Source of the DNA: an uncultured Eubacteriales bacterium
Lineage (GTDB): Bacteria; Bacillota; Clostridia; Oscillospirales; Oscillospiraceae
Length of the DNA: 64,000 nucleotides
Assembly (NCBI GenBank): GCA_900549475.1
Contig: UROF01000009.1
Coordinates: 31,171 to 95,170, forward strand
Direction of reading: 5' to 3'
Positions 24,578 through 32,921 of this stretch are shown here, piece by piece; position 1 is the first letter of the stretch; every line of letters starts with the position of its first letter. The position numbers and the translations under genes were made by a program. Under the pieces are notes generated by a model. The model searched no databases. It saw only the letters and a program-made list of their open reading frames with translations, and was not told the origin of the DNA.

Positions 24578-25198
24578 ATGGATTTCGCCAATGCTTCCTG
24601 CAGAGAATTTGTCACCGTTCTGGCCTCCAACGCCCCGGTCCCCGGCGGCGGCGGCGCTTCCGCCCTGGTGGCCGCTATCGGTACCGCCCTGGGCAACATG
24701 GTGGGTTCCCTCACCGTGGGCAAGAAGAAGTACGCCGACGTGGAGGAGGAGATCATCGCTCTGAAGGCCAAGTGCGATCAGCTGCAGCAGGATCTGCTGG
24801 ATCAGATCGCCGCCGACGCCAAGGGCTTTGAGCCTCTGGCCAAGGCCTACGGTATCCCCAAGGACGACCCCAACCGGGACCAGATCCTGGAGGAGGCCAC
24901 CCTGGTGGCCTGCCAGGTCCCCATGAAGATCATGGAGCTGTGCTGCGAGGCCATTGAGGCCATTGCCGTGTTTGCCGCCAAGGGCAGCCGCCTGGCGGTC
25001 AGCGACGCCGGCTGCGGCGCCGTTTGCGTCAAGGGCGCCCTTCAGGCCGCCTCTCTCAATGTGTTCATCAACACCAAGACCCTGAAGAACCGTCAGGCCG
25101 CCGAGGAGATGAACGCCAAGTGCCTTGGCATGCTGGATAAATACGGCGCCATGGCCGACGAGATCTTCGAGACGGTGAAGGCCGGCTTTTTCGCCTGA
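24578..25198 (+). CDS. fchA: Methenyltetrahydrofolate cyclohydrolase (cyclodeaminase/cyclohydrolase family)
   Basis: A 206-residue all-helical protein. PVPGGGGASALVAAIGTALGNMVGSLT (about 20-46) is the folate-binding signature of the FTCD/FchA family. It converts 10-formyl-THF to methenyl-THF. The ATG at 24578 follows AAGGAG by about 8 nt; earlier in-frame starts lie in the intergenic region. It stands between fhs and folD, so methenyl-THF formation is doubly encoded, because FolD also has cyclohydrolase activity. Confidence 0.92.
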   Translation: MDFANASCREFVTVLASNAPVPGGGGASALVAAIGTALGNMVGSLTVGKKKYADVEEEIIALKAKCDQLQQDLLDQIAADAKGFEPLAKAYGIPKDDPNRDQILEEATLVACQVPMKIMELCCEAIEAIAVFAAKGSRLAVSDAGCGAVCVKGALQAASLNVFINTKTLKNRQAAEEMNAKCLGMLDKYGAMADEIFETVKAGFFA

Positions 25199-25238
25199 GC
25201 CCCGTCTCCCCCTGAAAAAATAATGTGAGGTACATATC

Positions 25239-26120
25239 ATGGCTAAGCTGCTGTTAGGTAAAGAAGTCAACGAAAAACTCAATGCCCGGATCATTGCCGA
25301 CTGCGAAGCGCTGAAGGCTCAGGGCATCCAGCCCACGCTGGGTATCATCCGCTGCGGCGAGCGGCCCGACGATCTCAGCTACGAGCGGGGCGCCACCAAG
25401 CGGGCGGAGACCCTGGGCGTGGCAGTGGAGAAGTTCCTGCTGCCGGAGGATGTGAGCAAGGAGGAGCTTCTCAAGGTCATCGACGAGATCAACGCCAATG
25501 ACAAGATCCACGGCGTCCTTATGTTCCGGCCCCTGCCCAAGCATCTGAAGGCCGATCAGGATGAGATCTGCAACCGTCTGGACCCCAGAAAGGACGTGGA
25601 CGGTATGACCGACGGCTCCAACGCCGGCGTGTTCATGGGGAAAGAGCTGGGCTTTGCCCCCTGCACCCCCGCCGCCTGCATGGAGATCCTGGACCACTAC
25701 GGCATCGACTGCACCGGCAAGAAGGCAGTGGTCATCGGCCGCAGCCTGGTGGTAGGCAAGCCTGCCGCAATGATGCTCATGGGCAAGAACGCCACTGTCA
25801 CCGTCTGCCACACCCGCACCAAGGATGTACCTTCCGTGACCCGGGAGGCCGATATCCTGATTTCCGCCGCCGGTGTGCTCAATAGCCTCACCAAGGAGTA
25901 TGTCCGGCCCGGCCAGATCGTGGTGGACGTGTCCATCAACTGGGACGCTGAGAAGATCAACGCCAAGGGCGGCAAGGGCGCTATTGCCGGCGACGCCGTA
26001 TTTGAGGAAGTGGAGCCCATCGTCGAGGCCATCACTCCCGTTCCCGGCGGCGTGGGTGCCGTCACCACCAGCGTACTGATCGGCCACGTGGTGGAGGCCG
26101 CCAAGCGCAGCGCCAAGTAA
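25239..26120 (+). CDS. folD: Bifunctional methylene-THF dehydrogenase / methenyl-THF cyclohydrolase
   Basis: A 293-residue enzyme with the FolD motifs GVLMFRPLPKHL (about 88-99), the dinucleotide site VVIGRSLVVGKPAAMML (about 165-181) and TPVPGGVGAVTTSVL near the C-terminus. It interconverts methenyl- and methylene-THF with NAD(P). The catalytic-site Tyr-x-Lys region reads SYERGATKRAETLGV rather than the common SY...K(K)A form, with Lys in the same area. It is followed after 43 bp by the formate channel gene. Confidence 0.95.
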   Translation: MAKLLLGKEVNEKLNARIIADCEALKAQGIQPTLGIIRCGERPDDLSYERGATKRAETLGVAVEKFLLPEDVSKEELLKVIDEINANDKIHGVLMFRPLPKHLKADQDEICNRLDPRKDVDGMTDGSNAGVFMGKELGFAPCTPAACMEILDHYGIDCTGKKAVVIGRSLVVGKPAAMMLMGKNATVTVCHTRTKDVPSVTREADILISAAGVLNSLTKEYVRPGQIVVDVSINWDAEKINAKGGKGAIAGDAVFEEVEPIVEAITPVPGGVGAVTTSVLIGHVVEAAKRSAK

Positions 26121-26163
26121 CATCCACCATCTATTTTCCCGTGTTCGCAAGGAGGAATGATCT

Positions 26164-26994
26164 ATGAACCTGTTCACTGCGGCGGAAACTACCGCCAACT
26201 ATTCCAACGCCGGAGCCGCTAAGACCAAGCTCTCTATTGCCAAGATGCTGCTTCTGGGCATCCTGGCCGGCTTTCTGATCGGCTTCCCCTCCTGCGTGAC
26301 CAACATGGCCACCTATGCGCTGGACAACAACAGCACCATCCGTATGGTATCCGGCCTTCTGTTTGCCTTTGGCCTGGGCATGGTGGTGATCACCGGTGCT
26401 GAGCTCTTTACCGGCAACACCCTTATCACCATCAGCGTCCTGGATAAAAAGGCTACCCTGGCGGGTATGCTCCGCAACTGGGTGTTTGTATATATCGGCA
26501 ACTTTATCGGCTCTATGGCCCTCTCCTTTATCTGCGCCCAGTTCGGCTGGCTCAGCGCCGGCAGCAATGCCCTGGCCTCCTTCTCCATGAAGCTGGCAGT
26601 GGGCAAGATGACTATGCCCTTCCAGAACGCCTTCTTTATGGGCGTGCTGTGCAACATCCTGGTCACCATCGGTGTGCTGCTCTCCCTGTCCGGCAAGGAC
26701 GGCATCAGCCGCTTTATCGGCGCCTGGGCCCCGGTGATGTTCTTCGTCACCTGCGGCTTCAACCACTCCATTGCCGACATGACCTACTGCATGCTGGGCC
26801 TGTTTGCCAAGAATGTCCCCGCCTATGTGGAGGCGGCTCAGTCCGCCGGTGTGGCTCTGGAGAACCTCACCTGGGGCAACTACTTTGTGGGCAACCTGAT
26901 TCCCGTCACCCTGGGCAACCTGGTGGGCGGCGTGTGTGTAGGCGCCCTGTTCTGGTTCGCCTATCTGAAAGGAGCAGCCCGTGACAAAAAGTGA
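26164..26994 (+). CDS. Formate/nitrite transporter (FNT) family channel
   Basis: A 276-residue inner-membrane protein with six predicted helices. Family features include GFLIGFPSCVTNMA (about 38-51), the AELFTGNTLI loop (about 80-89) and CGFNHSIADMTY (about 198-209, bearing the central-pore His). Since it lies in a formate-THF ligase operon, formate import or export is the natural substrate assignment rather than nitrite. It overlaps the next gene by 14 bp. Confidence 0.9.
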   Translation: MNLFTAAETTANYSNAGAAKTKLSIAKMLLLGILAGFLIGFPSCVTNMATYALDNNSTIRMVSGLLFAFGLGMVVITGAELFTGNTLITISVLDKKATLAGMLRNWVFVYIGNFIGSMALSFICAQFGWLSAGSNALASFSMKLAVGKMTMPFQNAFFMGVLCNILVTIGVLLSLSGKDGISRFIGAWAPVMFFVTCGFNHSIADMTYCMLGLFAKNVPAYVEAAQSAGVALENLTWGNYFVGNLIPVTLGNLVGGVCVGALFWFAYLKGAARDKK

Positions 26995-27541
26995 GCTACG
27001 TGGAACCATCGCCACAGCAGTGAAGAATCTGTCCCCCACCTATTGTCAGGAGGCGGATGCTGCCATCTGCCGTCTGGTGACAAACTCCCCCGCCTATCAA
27101 AAGGCCCGGACCATTTTCTGCTATGTGGGCAGCGACCGGGAGATCGATACCACCGCCCTGCTGCGCTCCGCTTTTCAGGACGGTAAGATCCTCGCTGTCC
27201 CCCTCTGCACCACTCCCGGCATTATGGAAGCCCGGCAGGTCCAGGGGTTCAGTGATCTGGTCAGCGGCAAATACGGCATCCTGGCCCCTAAGCTCCACTG
27301 TCCCCTGGTGGAGCCCCAGGACTTCGACCTGGCCATTGTCCCCTGCTGCACCGGCAACGCCAAAGGGCAGCGTCTGGGCTACGGCGGCGGCTACTATGAC
27401 CGCTATCTGCCCCGCATGAGCTGTCCCACCATGCTGCTGTGCCGCAGCCGCCTGGTAACGGAGGATATCCCCGTGGAGGACCACGACGTTCTCATGACCT
27501 ATCTGGTAACGGAACAGGGAATCACCCAGTGTCAGAAGTAA
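26981..27541 (+). CDS. 5-formyltetrahydrofolate cyclo-ligase
   Basis: A 186-residue MTHFS-family enzyme. It recycles 5-formyl-THF, an inhibitory side product, to methenyl-THF using ATP. RLGYGGGYYDRYLPR (about 127-141) is the diagnostic motif, and YVGSDREIDT the N-terminal one. It starts with GTG at 26981, after AAAGGAG within the end of the channel gene, so it is translationally coupled. Last gene of the operon. Confidence 0.93.
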   Translation: MTKSELRGTIATAVKNLSPTYCQEADAAICRLVTNSPAYQKARTIFCYVGSDREIDTTALLRSAFQDGKILAVPLCTTPGIMEARQVQGFSDLVSGKYGILAPKLHCPLVEPQDFDLAIVPCCTGNAKGQRLGYGGGYYDRYLPRMSCPTMLLCRSRLVTEDIPVEDHDVLMTYLVTEQGITQCQK

Positions 27542-27561
27542 CCTGACAACCATATAAAAAC

Positions 27562-27605
27562 ACCGCAGGAAGAAATCATTTGCGTTTCTTCCTGCGGTAT
27601 TTTTC
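27562..27605 (+). terminator. Terminator of the fhs operon
   Basis: ACCGCAGGAAGAAA with TTTCTTCCTGCGGT (27562-27599), followed by ATTTTT. Confidence 0.9.
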
Positions 27606-27619
27606 TGTATATGCGGTAT

Positions 27620-28075
27620 TCAGCGGCAGCGGACCTTTACCACGATCTTTTCCACAGCCTCCGGGGCATCTGCGAAATATCCCCGGGGCCGGTGGGCATC
27701 CTCCGGGAAGAGGATCACAAAGTCTCCCGCCTCCAACGGCACCCACTGCCCTTCCGTCTTTTCCTGCGTAAAGGCAATATCATTGGCCTGGTCATAGTCA
27801 AAGCCGGAGAGATCAGACACGGGCATAACGCCTACCTTCTCCCGGCCGGAGTAGACGTACTGAATGTCGATATACGCCCTGTGGCACTCCCAGGGGATAT
27901 CAGCGTGGGGCTTGGAGTCATAGGACTGGATGGAGGCAAAAACTTCCTCCCCGTCGATACCCGCCTGCCCCACCGGCGGGAAATTCTCCAGAGCGGCCAG
28001 GTAGGCCAGAGCCTGCCGGAAGCCGGGATACTCATACAGCTGGGGGTCAATATGGTTGATATTTCCTGTAATCAT
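27620..28075 (-). CDS. YhcH/YjgK/YiaL-family protein
   Basis: A 151-residue cupin-like protein. HADIPWECHRAYIDIQYVYSGRE and GDFVILFPEDAHRPR carry the His/Glu metal-site pattern of the family, which includes EbgC and sugar-acid-associated isomerase-like proteins. It is on the same strand and downstream of the three-gene cluster at 28230-31079, fitting a sugar or sugar-acid handling role. The exact reaction is not known. Confidence 0.85.
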   Translation of the reverse strand: MITGNINHIDPQLYEYPGFRQALAYLAALENFPPVGQAGIDGEEVFASIQSYDSKPHADIPWECHRAYIDIQYVYSGREKVGVMPVSDLSGFDYDQANDIAFTQEKTEGQWVPLEAGDFVILFPEDAHRPRGYFADAPEAVEKIVVKVRCR

Positions 28076-28140
28076 GGCAGCAAGTCCTTTCCATGTGGGT
28101 AACGCAGCCCTTCCGGAATACTCTTTCCGGGCTGAACAGA

Positions 28141-28169
28141 ATCAGGCGCCATCACTGATGGCGCCTGAT
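28141..28169 (-). terminator. Possible terminator after the dehydrogenase cluster
   Basis: Perfect stem ATCAGGCGCCATCA with TGATGGCGCCTGAT (28141-28169). On the minus strand it is followed by TCTGTT, a weak U-run. Confidence 0.5.
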
Positions 28170-28229
28170 CCCGGCTAGGTTATCAAGAGGAAAACAAAAG
28201 AGTAAGCAAGAAAGTTAGGAGCAAACAAA

Positions 28230-29246
28230 TTAAAGGACCACGTTGATCTTCAGATAGCGGTCAGGGTGCTCGCTGAGCTCCACAACGGCGTCAGCAGCCT
28301 CGTCCAGGGACACGACCTTGCTGAGGACAGCGGCCACATCCACCTTGCCGGAGGAGATCAGCTCCAGTGCCTCCTCGAACTCACCGGCGCTGGTGCGGCT
28401 GCCGCGGATATCCAGCTCCTTCTTGGTGATCATGTCGGTGGGCAGGGGGGTCTCGGACTTGGGCCAGCCGGTGAGGACGATGGTGCCGGCGTAGGAGACC
28501 ATATCCAGGGTGTTGCGGATGGCCACGTTGGCACCGGAGGCCTCCATGACCACCTCAGCCATACGGCCGCCGGTGATCTCACGGATGGTGGGGATCAGCT
28601 CCTGGGTCTTGAGGTTGATGGTGTGCTTGACGCCCAGCTTCCGGGCATAGGCCAAACGCTCCTCCACCAGGTCGATGAGGATAGGCTCTGCACCGTAGGC
28701 GATGGCAGCCAGGGCAGCCAGCAGGCCGATGGCGCCGGCACCGTTGATGGCCATGTGCATACCGGGCTTCAGCTGGCCGCGATGCAGGGCGTGGAGGGCA
28801 ATGGTAAGAGGCTCAGAGAGGGGAGCCAGCTCCCAGGACATACCCTCGGGAATGGGGATCAGCATATCTGCGGGATGGACAAAGTACTCGGCCATACCGC
28901 CGTCCACATGGACGCCCAGGACCTTCAGGTCCTCGCAGCAGTTGGTGCGCTTGAGGGAGCAGGGATAGCAGTGACCGCAGTAGAGGTAGGGGTCTACGAC
29001 CACACGGTCGCCCACCTTCAGCCCCTTGGGGTTATCGTCGTCGATCTCCACGATCTCGCCGGCCAGCTCATGGCCGATGACCCGGGGATAACTGACCAGG
29101 TTGTTCACACCCCGGTAAGCACCGATATCGGAACCGCAGATACCTGCGGCCTTGATCTTCAGCAGCGCCATACCCTTCTCACGGACGGGCATCTCGCGCT
29201 CGGTAACATAGATGTTCTTAGGCTCCTGCAAATTGACAACTTTCAT
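28230..29246 (-). CDS. Zinc-dependent medium-chain alcohol dehydrogenase
   Basis: A 338-residue polyol/sugar-alcohol type dehydrogenase. Catalytic Zn ligands lie in GICGSD (C37) and GHELAGE, structural Zn Cys in CGHCYPCSLKRTNC, and the NAD site is GAGAIGLLAALAA. It resembles L-threonine, sorbitol and galactitol-phosphate dehydrogenases. It is the third gene of a minus-strand cluster with a 2-hydroxyacid dehydrogenase and a TIM-barrel isomerase, so a sugar acid or polyol substrate is likely. Confidence 0.88.
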   Translation of the reverse strand: MKVVNLQEPKNIYVTEREMPVREKGMALLKIKAAGICGSDIGAYRGVNNLVSYPRVIGHELAGEIVEIDDDNPKGLKVGDRVVVDPYLYCGHCYPCSLKRTNCCEDLKVLGVHVDGGMAEYFVHPADMLIPIPEGMSWELAPLSEPLTIALHALHRGQLKPGMHMAINGAGAIGLLAALAAIAYGAEPILIDLVEERLAYARKLGVKHTINLKTQELIPTIREITGGRMAEVVMEASGANVAIRNTLDMVSYAGTIVLTGWPKSETPLPTDMITKKELDIRGSRTSAGEFEEALELISSGKVDVAAVLSKVVSLDEAADAVVELSEHPDRYLKINVVL

Positions 29247-29274
29247 GATGTATAAATCTCCTCCTGCAATATGA

Positions 29275-30288
29275 TCAGGCCTGATAGGGGGCCAGGTTTG
29301 CCTTGGGGGTAACGCCCTTGTTCACCAGATTCATAGGCATGGAGCCCTGAGCGATACGGACCTCTTCCTTACCGGCGTTGGTGCGCAGCAGGGAGAAGGC
29401 AGCCTCGGAATAGGAGGCAGAGTGGGGCATGACCAGAACGTTATCCATAGCCAGCAGCGGGTTGGCGGGATCAATGGGCTCCTGCTCAAACACATCCAGA
29501 CCGGCACCGGCGATCTGGCCCTTGCGCAGGGCCTCGATCAGAGCGGGCTCGTCCACCACGGGGCCGCGGGAGGTGTTGATCAGGGTGGCGGTGGGCTTCA
29601 TCTTGGCAAAGGCCTCGGCGTTCATCATGTGGCGGGTCTCATCGGTGAGGGCCACATGGAGGGTCACATAGTCGGACTCCTGGAGCAGCTGATCGAAGGA
29701 TACGGACTCCACGCCGATCTCCTCAAACACGTGCTGGGGCAGGTAGCTGTCGTAACCGATGACGCGCATACCCAGAGCCTTGGCCTTCTTGGCCACCATC
29801 TGGCCCAGACGGCCGCAGCCAACGATACCCAGGGTCTCCCCGTGGATGCAGGCCATGGGCTTCTGGGCGTCCTTGGCCTCCTTCCACTTGCCGGCCTTGG
29901 TCAGGCTGCTGAGGAGGGTGAACTTCTTGGCGGTGTTCAGGAGGAACATCAGCACGTGGTTGGACACTTCCTCGCCGCAGAAGGTGGGGATATTGATGAC
30001 CACCACGCCGTTGTCGGTAGCGGCCTGGAGATCTACCACGTCAAAGCCTACGCCCCGGCGAATGACTGCCTTCAGGTTGGGCAGGGACTCCAGGATGTGG
30101 CGGGTAATGGGAGCATGGTCAGTGGTGAGGACGTCGGCATCCTTGGCGGCAGCAATGATATCTTCCTCAGAGAAGCAGTCCACCGCGCGAATGGTACCGC
30201 CTACCGCCTCCAGCTCCTTGCGCTCCTCGTCCAGGATCGCCTCATGGGCATTGTCATCCACCAGTACTACCAGAAATTCCTTGCTCAT
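29275..30288 (-). CDS. D-2-hydroxyacid dehydrogenase (CtBP/phosphoglycerate dehydrogenase-like)
   Basis: A 337-residue NAD-dependent enzyme. The Rossmann motif is GIVGCGRLGQMVAKKA (about 153-168). Catalytic Arg is in INTSRGPVVDE, Glu in DVFEQEPID and His in VMPHSASYSE. It reduces 2-keto acids or oxidises D-2-hydroxy acids; the context suggests a sugar-acid intermediate. It overlaps the upstream isomerase gene by 4 bp (ATGA). Confidence 0.9.
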   Translation of the reverse strand: MSKEFLVVLVDDNAHEAILDEERKELEAVGGTIRAVDCFSEEDIIAAAKDADVLTTDHAPITRHILESLPNLKAVIRRGVGFDVVDLQAATDNGVVVINIPTFCGEEVSNHVLMFLLNTAKKFTLLSSLTKAGKWKEAKDAQKPMACIHGETLGIVGCGRLGQMVAKKAKALGMRVIGYDSYLPQHVFEEIGVESVSFDQLLQESDYVTLHVALTDETRHMMNAEAFAKMKPTATLINTSRGPVVDEPALIEALRKGQIAGAGLDVFEQEPIDPANPLLAMDNVLVMPHSASYSEAAFSLLRTNAGKEEVRIAQGSMPMNLVNKGVTPKANLAPYQA

Positions 30289-31079
30289 AGTTCTTCCTTT
30301 CCGCCCTCTCCGCAGAGAGCCTTCATAATATTCAAAGTAACCGGCAGCTGTTCCGCCGGATCGTCGTAAAAGGCCTCCACTGCCACTTCGCCGTTGAATC
30401 CAGCTTCCAGCAGTGCATCAAAATAGACCTTGTACTCGCCAAAATTCTCCCAGCGCAGATAGTGGCGCTGGCCAATGATGTCCTGGGCCACATGGACCAG
30501 GCGGACATGGGGCATAGCCTCCTTCAGGGGGGCGGCATCCTCACCCATCATAAAGGCATGATAGGTATCGAATACGATCTGCAGGTCCTCACGTCCCATC
30601 CGGCGCACGACCTCCAGAGCGGAAGTGGTGGTGGTCATCCAGTTGCCCTCCAGGGCACACACCGCCTCCAGAAGGACTGTGATCCCGTGGGGGGCACAGG
30701 CATCGCAGAGGATGGTCAGGGTCTCACACCACTGTTCCATAGCCAGCTCTTTATCAAAACCATCGGGAATGGAGCGGGACTTGGGAGAGCCCACACCAAT
30801 GTACACCGCCCCCAGAGCTGCCGCCCGGGGAGCCAGACGGTCAATATAGGCCTTCACCTTCTCAGGATCGTAGTTGGGCCCGCAGAGGATCAGTTCCGGC
30901 GTACAGAAGCTGTTGAGAGCCCGACAGGTCAGCGGGCTGCGGCGCAGCCTCTCTACCACGGCAGTCAATTCCCCGTCGGACCAGGCAGCTACCTCCGTCC
31001 CCGGCAGAATGATCCGCTCATACCCTGCGCGCTCCACCGCGTCCAGCATCCCAAGGGAGGCGCAGCAGCTGTAAATCAT
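30285..31079 (-). CDS. Sugar phosphate isomerase/epimerase-like TIM-barrel protein
   Basis: A 264-residue AP-endonuclease-2-type TIM barrel. Metal-binding acids and His fit VLLEAVC, IVFDTYHAF, VHVAQ and VAVEAFYDD. It is the first gene of the cluster and is preceded by AAAGGAG. Such proteins isomerise keto sugars, tagaturonate-like acids or inosose; the substrate is unassigned. Transcription starts from the operator-bearing promoter at 31176-31204, divergent from the LacI regulator. Confidence 0.87.
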   Translation of the reverse strand: MIYSCCASLGMLDAVERAGYERIILPGTEVAAWSDGELTAVVERLRRSPLTCRALNSFCTPELILCGPNYDPEKVKAYIDRLAPRAAALGAVYIGVGSPKSRSIPDGFDKELAMEQWCETLTILCDACAPHGITVLLEAVCALEGNWMTTTTSALEVVRRMGREDLQIVFDTYHAFMMGEDAAPLKEAMPHVRLVHVAQDIIGQRHYLRWENFGEYKVYFDALLEAGFNGEVAVEAFYDDPAEQLPVTLNIMKALCGEGGKEEL

Positions 31080-31134
31080 AACGCAGCTCCTTTCTGAAAA
31101 ACACTTTCAGAGCACCGCAAATCAGGCACAATAT

Positions 31135-31204
31135 AGAAAGCGCTTACAATTAATGCGGCTTGTTCTCTGTTTCTATAAATAGCACATATCCCCCTGCATG
31201 TCAA
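31135..31204 (-). promoter_or_regulatory. Promoter of the isomerase-dehydrogenase cluster with LacI-type operator
   Basis: Minus strand: TTGACA (31199-31204), 17-nt spacer, TATTTA (31176-31181). A LacI/CcpA-like operator lies about 25 nt downstream of the -10 (31135-31150; minus-strand ATTGTAAGCGCTTTCT, core AAGCGCTT). It matches the sites before the lacI gene and the kinase operon at 45.6 kb. Confidence 0.8.
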
Positions 31205-31245
31205 CTATTCATTTAAATTTTTTAGTTGTTTTCACCGCTTTTATG

Positions 31246-31311
31246 TTGACATCGCTGAAGATTACTTGTATCATAGTCCATATGTAAGCACTTTATCATG
31301 TAAACGCTATT
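31246..31311 (+). promoter_or_regulatory. lacI-family regulator promoter with two operators
   Basis: TTGACA (31246-31251), 17-nt spacer, TATCAT (31269-31274). Two operator-like sites follow, ATGTAAGCACTTTA (31282-31295) and ATGTAAACGCTATT (31298-31311), 16 bp apart. This suggests autorepression. Region 31080-31347 is thus a divergent control region. Confidence 0.8.
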
Positions 31312-31347
31312 TCAGCAGCTTTTACGCTGCCGTTCAGGAGGGATGGC

Positions 31348-32334
31348 ATGAATATATATGATATCGCCAAGGAGGCCAATGTCTCCATCGCCACTGTCTC
31401 CCGGGTCGTCAATAATAAGCAGAATATCAGCCCCAAGACCCGCAAGCGGGTGGAAGCCGTGCTGCAGAAGTACAACTATACGCCCAGCAGCATCGCCCGG
31501 GGCCTTGCCTCCAGCTCCATGCGCATGGTGGGCCTCGTCATGCAGGATATCCGCAACACCCACTATACCAGCACTGCCTACGTCATCGAGCAGGAGCTGC
31601 GGAAGAAGGGGTTCTGCTGCATCTTTTGCAACACCGATGATCCCGATCCCACCGAGGCCTTCAAAATGCTGCGGGATTTCCGGGTGGACGGTATCATTAT
31701 CATCGGCTCCGTGTTTATGAACGAAAAGACCGAGCAGGCCCTTGACACCTACCACCCTTCCACCAAGATCGTCTTTGTCAACGGTGTTCTCAACCGGGAA
31801 AACGTCTCCTCCATCCAGTGTGACGACCGCTACGGCATCGAGATCACTGTGGAGCATCTGATCTCCCGGGGCCACTCCCGCATCCTGTATGTCAGCGACG
31901 TGGACACCGACAGCGCCCGGCGCAAGCAGGAGGGCTACTGCAACGCCATGAACCGTCATTTCCCCGGCTACGCCCAGCAGCATGTTTTCCACACCACTCC
32001 TACCGGCTTTGACGGCGGCTTCAACGCCGTGGAGCAGATCCTGGCCAGCGGCGAAGCTTTCACCGCTGTGATCTTCTCTGAGGATGTGGTGGCCTTAGGC
32101 GGCGTTCGCTGCCTGCTGGAGCACAACCTGCGGATCCCTCAGGACGTGGCGGTGGCCGGCTTCAACAATGCCTGGGTAGGCAAGCTGTCCCAGTATGTCC
32201 TCACCTCCGCCGACTCCGGTCTGAGCCTTCTGGGGGTGGAGGCCGCCAGAGCCCTGTGCGACCGGTTGGAGGGGATCGAGCGGCCTGACTGCATCACCCT
32301 CACACCCAAGCTGTTTATCGGTACCACTACCTGA
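31348..32334 (+). CDS. LacI-family transcriptional regulator
   Basis: A 328-residue repressor. The N-terminal HTH and hinge are NIYDIAKEANVSIATVSRVVNNKQNISPKTRKRV (about 2-36) and NYTPSSIARGLASS (about 45-58). A periplasmic-binding-type sensor domain (60-328) binds a small effector, probably a sugar acid. It is divergent from the 31079-28230 cluster. Operator-like sites of one type occur at its own promoter, at that cluster and at the kinase-gnd-larA operon, so it likely controls all three. GGAGGG precedes the ATG. Confidence 0.92.
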   Translation: MNIYDIAKEANVSIATVSRVVNNKQNISPKTRKRVEAVLQKYNYTPSSIARGLASSSMRMVGLVMQDIRNTHYTSTAYVIEQELRKKGFCCIFCNTDDPDPTEAFKMLRDFRVDGIIIIGSVFMNEKTEQALDTYHPSTKIVFVNGVLNRENVSSIQCDDRYGIEITVEHLISRGHSRILYVSDVDTDSARRKQEGYCNAMNRHFPGYAQQHVFHTTPTGFDGGFNAVEQILASGEAFTAVIFSEDVVALGGVRCLLEHNLRIPQDVAVAGFNNAWVGKLSQYVLTSADSGLSLLGVEAARALCDRLEGIERPDCITLTPKLFIGTTT

Positions 32335-32370
32335 CCGTATCATAATTATAAATAGGTATCTCTGCTCTTT

Positions 32371-32402
32371 GCCGGCACGGCTGCACCGTGCCGGCTTTTC
32401 TT
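32371..32402 (+). terminator. Terminator of the lacI gene
   Basis: GCCGGCACGG-CTGCA-CCGTGCCGGC followed by TTTTCTT. Confidence 0.88.
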
Positions 32403-32558
32403 CGTCCTCCGCCGGCGTACAACACATGTCCCCTTTCTTCCTTTTTTACCTGGAAGCATCCCTTTCTTCCTGTTGGAAATGCGCCGCAAGTTTTCTTTAT
32501 AAGCTATGAAATTTTTGTGAACTTAATAGAATCCGCTCCCATTACCCCCTAAAAAACA

Positions 32559-32587
32559 TTGACCAGGTGAGAAAAAAGTGCTATAAC
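32559..32587 (+). promoter_or_regulatory. ATP synthase operon promoter
   Basis: TTGACC (32559-32564), 17-nt spacer, TATAAC (32582-32587). The 32403-32558 stretch upstream is AT-richer, with no other feature recognised. A small CACCGG/CCGGTG stem lies at about 32628-32646, just before the first ribosome binding site. Confidence 0.82.
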
Positions 32588-32658
32588 CCACTATGTAAAA
32601 AAATCGAGCGTTTTACGGGGAAAGGATCACCGGCTGTATCCGGTGAGAGGGAGGTCGC

Positions 32659-32916
32659 ATGCTGGGTTTTCTTTTAGGCGTGGTGTTCGGCGGCGTACAG
32701 CTCTTTCTGCTGCTGCTGGCCGTTAACTCCTTGGGCACAAACAGTCTGAAAATTTGGGCACTGGTAGGACAGTTTTTCTGTCCTTTCGCCGGGCTGCTGC
32801 TGTGCGCCTTTACGGCCAAAGAAGATCTGCTGATCTGTGCAGTAACGATCTCCTTTCTGCTCATCGTCGGTGCGGTGGTCAAATTTATCTCTGCGCGCAA
32901 GGGAAAGAAGGGTTGA
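32659..32916 (+). CDS. Small membrane protein, AtpI-like position
   Basis: An 85-residue protein with two to three hydrophobic helices (about 2-22, 30-50, 54-76) and a basic C-terminus (SARKGKKG). It is the first gene of the ATP synthase operon, the position of atpI, whose products assist c-ring assembly or Mg transport. The sequence is too short and plain to prove homology. It ends 5 nt before the probable start of the a subunit, indicating coupling. GGGAGG precedes the ATG. Confidence 0.65.
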   Translation: MLGFLLGVVFGGVQLFLLLLAVNSLGTNSLKIWALVGQFFCPFAGLLLCAFTAKEDLLICAVTISFLLIVGAVVKFISARKGKKG

Positions 32917-32921
32917 ACACA

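Noticed and set aside
31135..31150. Operator at the isomerase cluster as a plain CcpA cre site
   Set aside because: It also fits cre, but the same variant recurs at the adjacent lacI gene, favouring the local regulator; CcpA is kept as an alternative in the finding.
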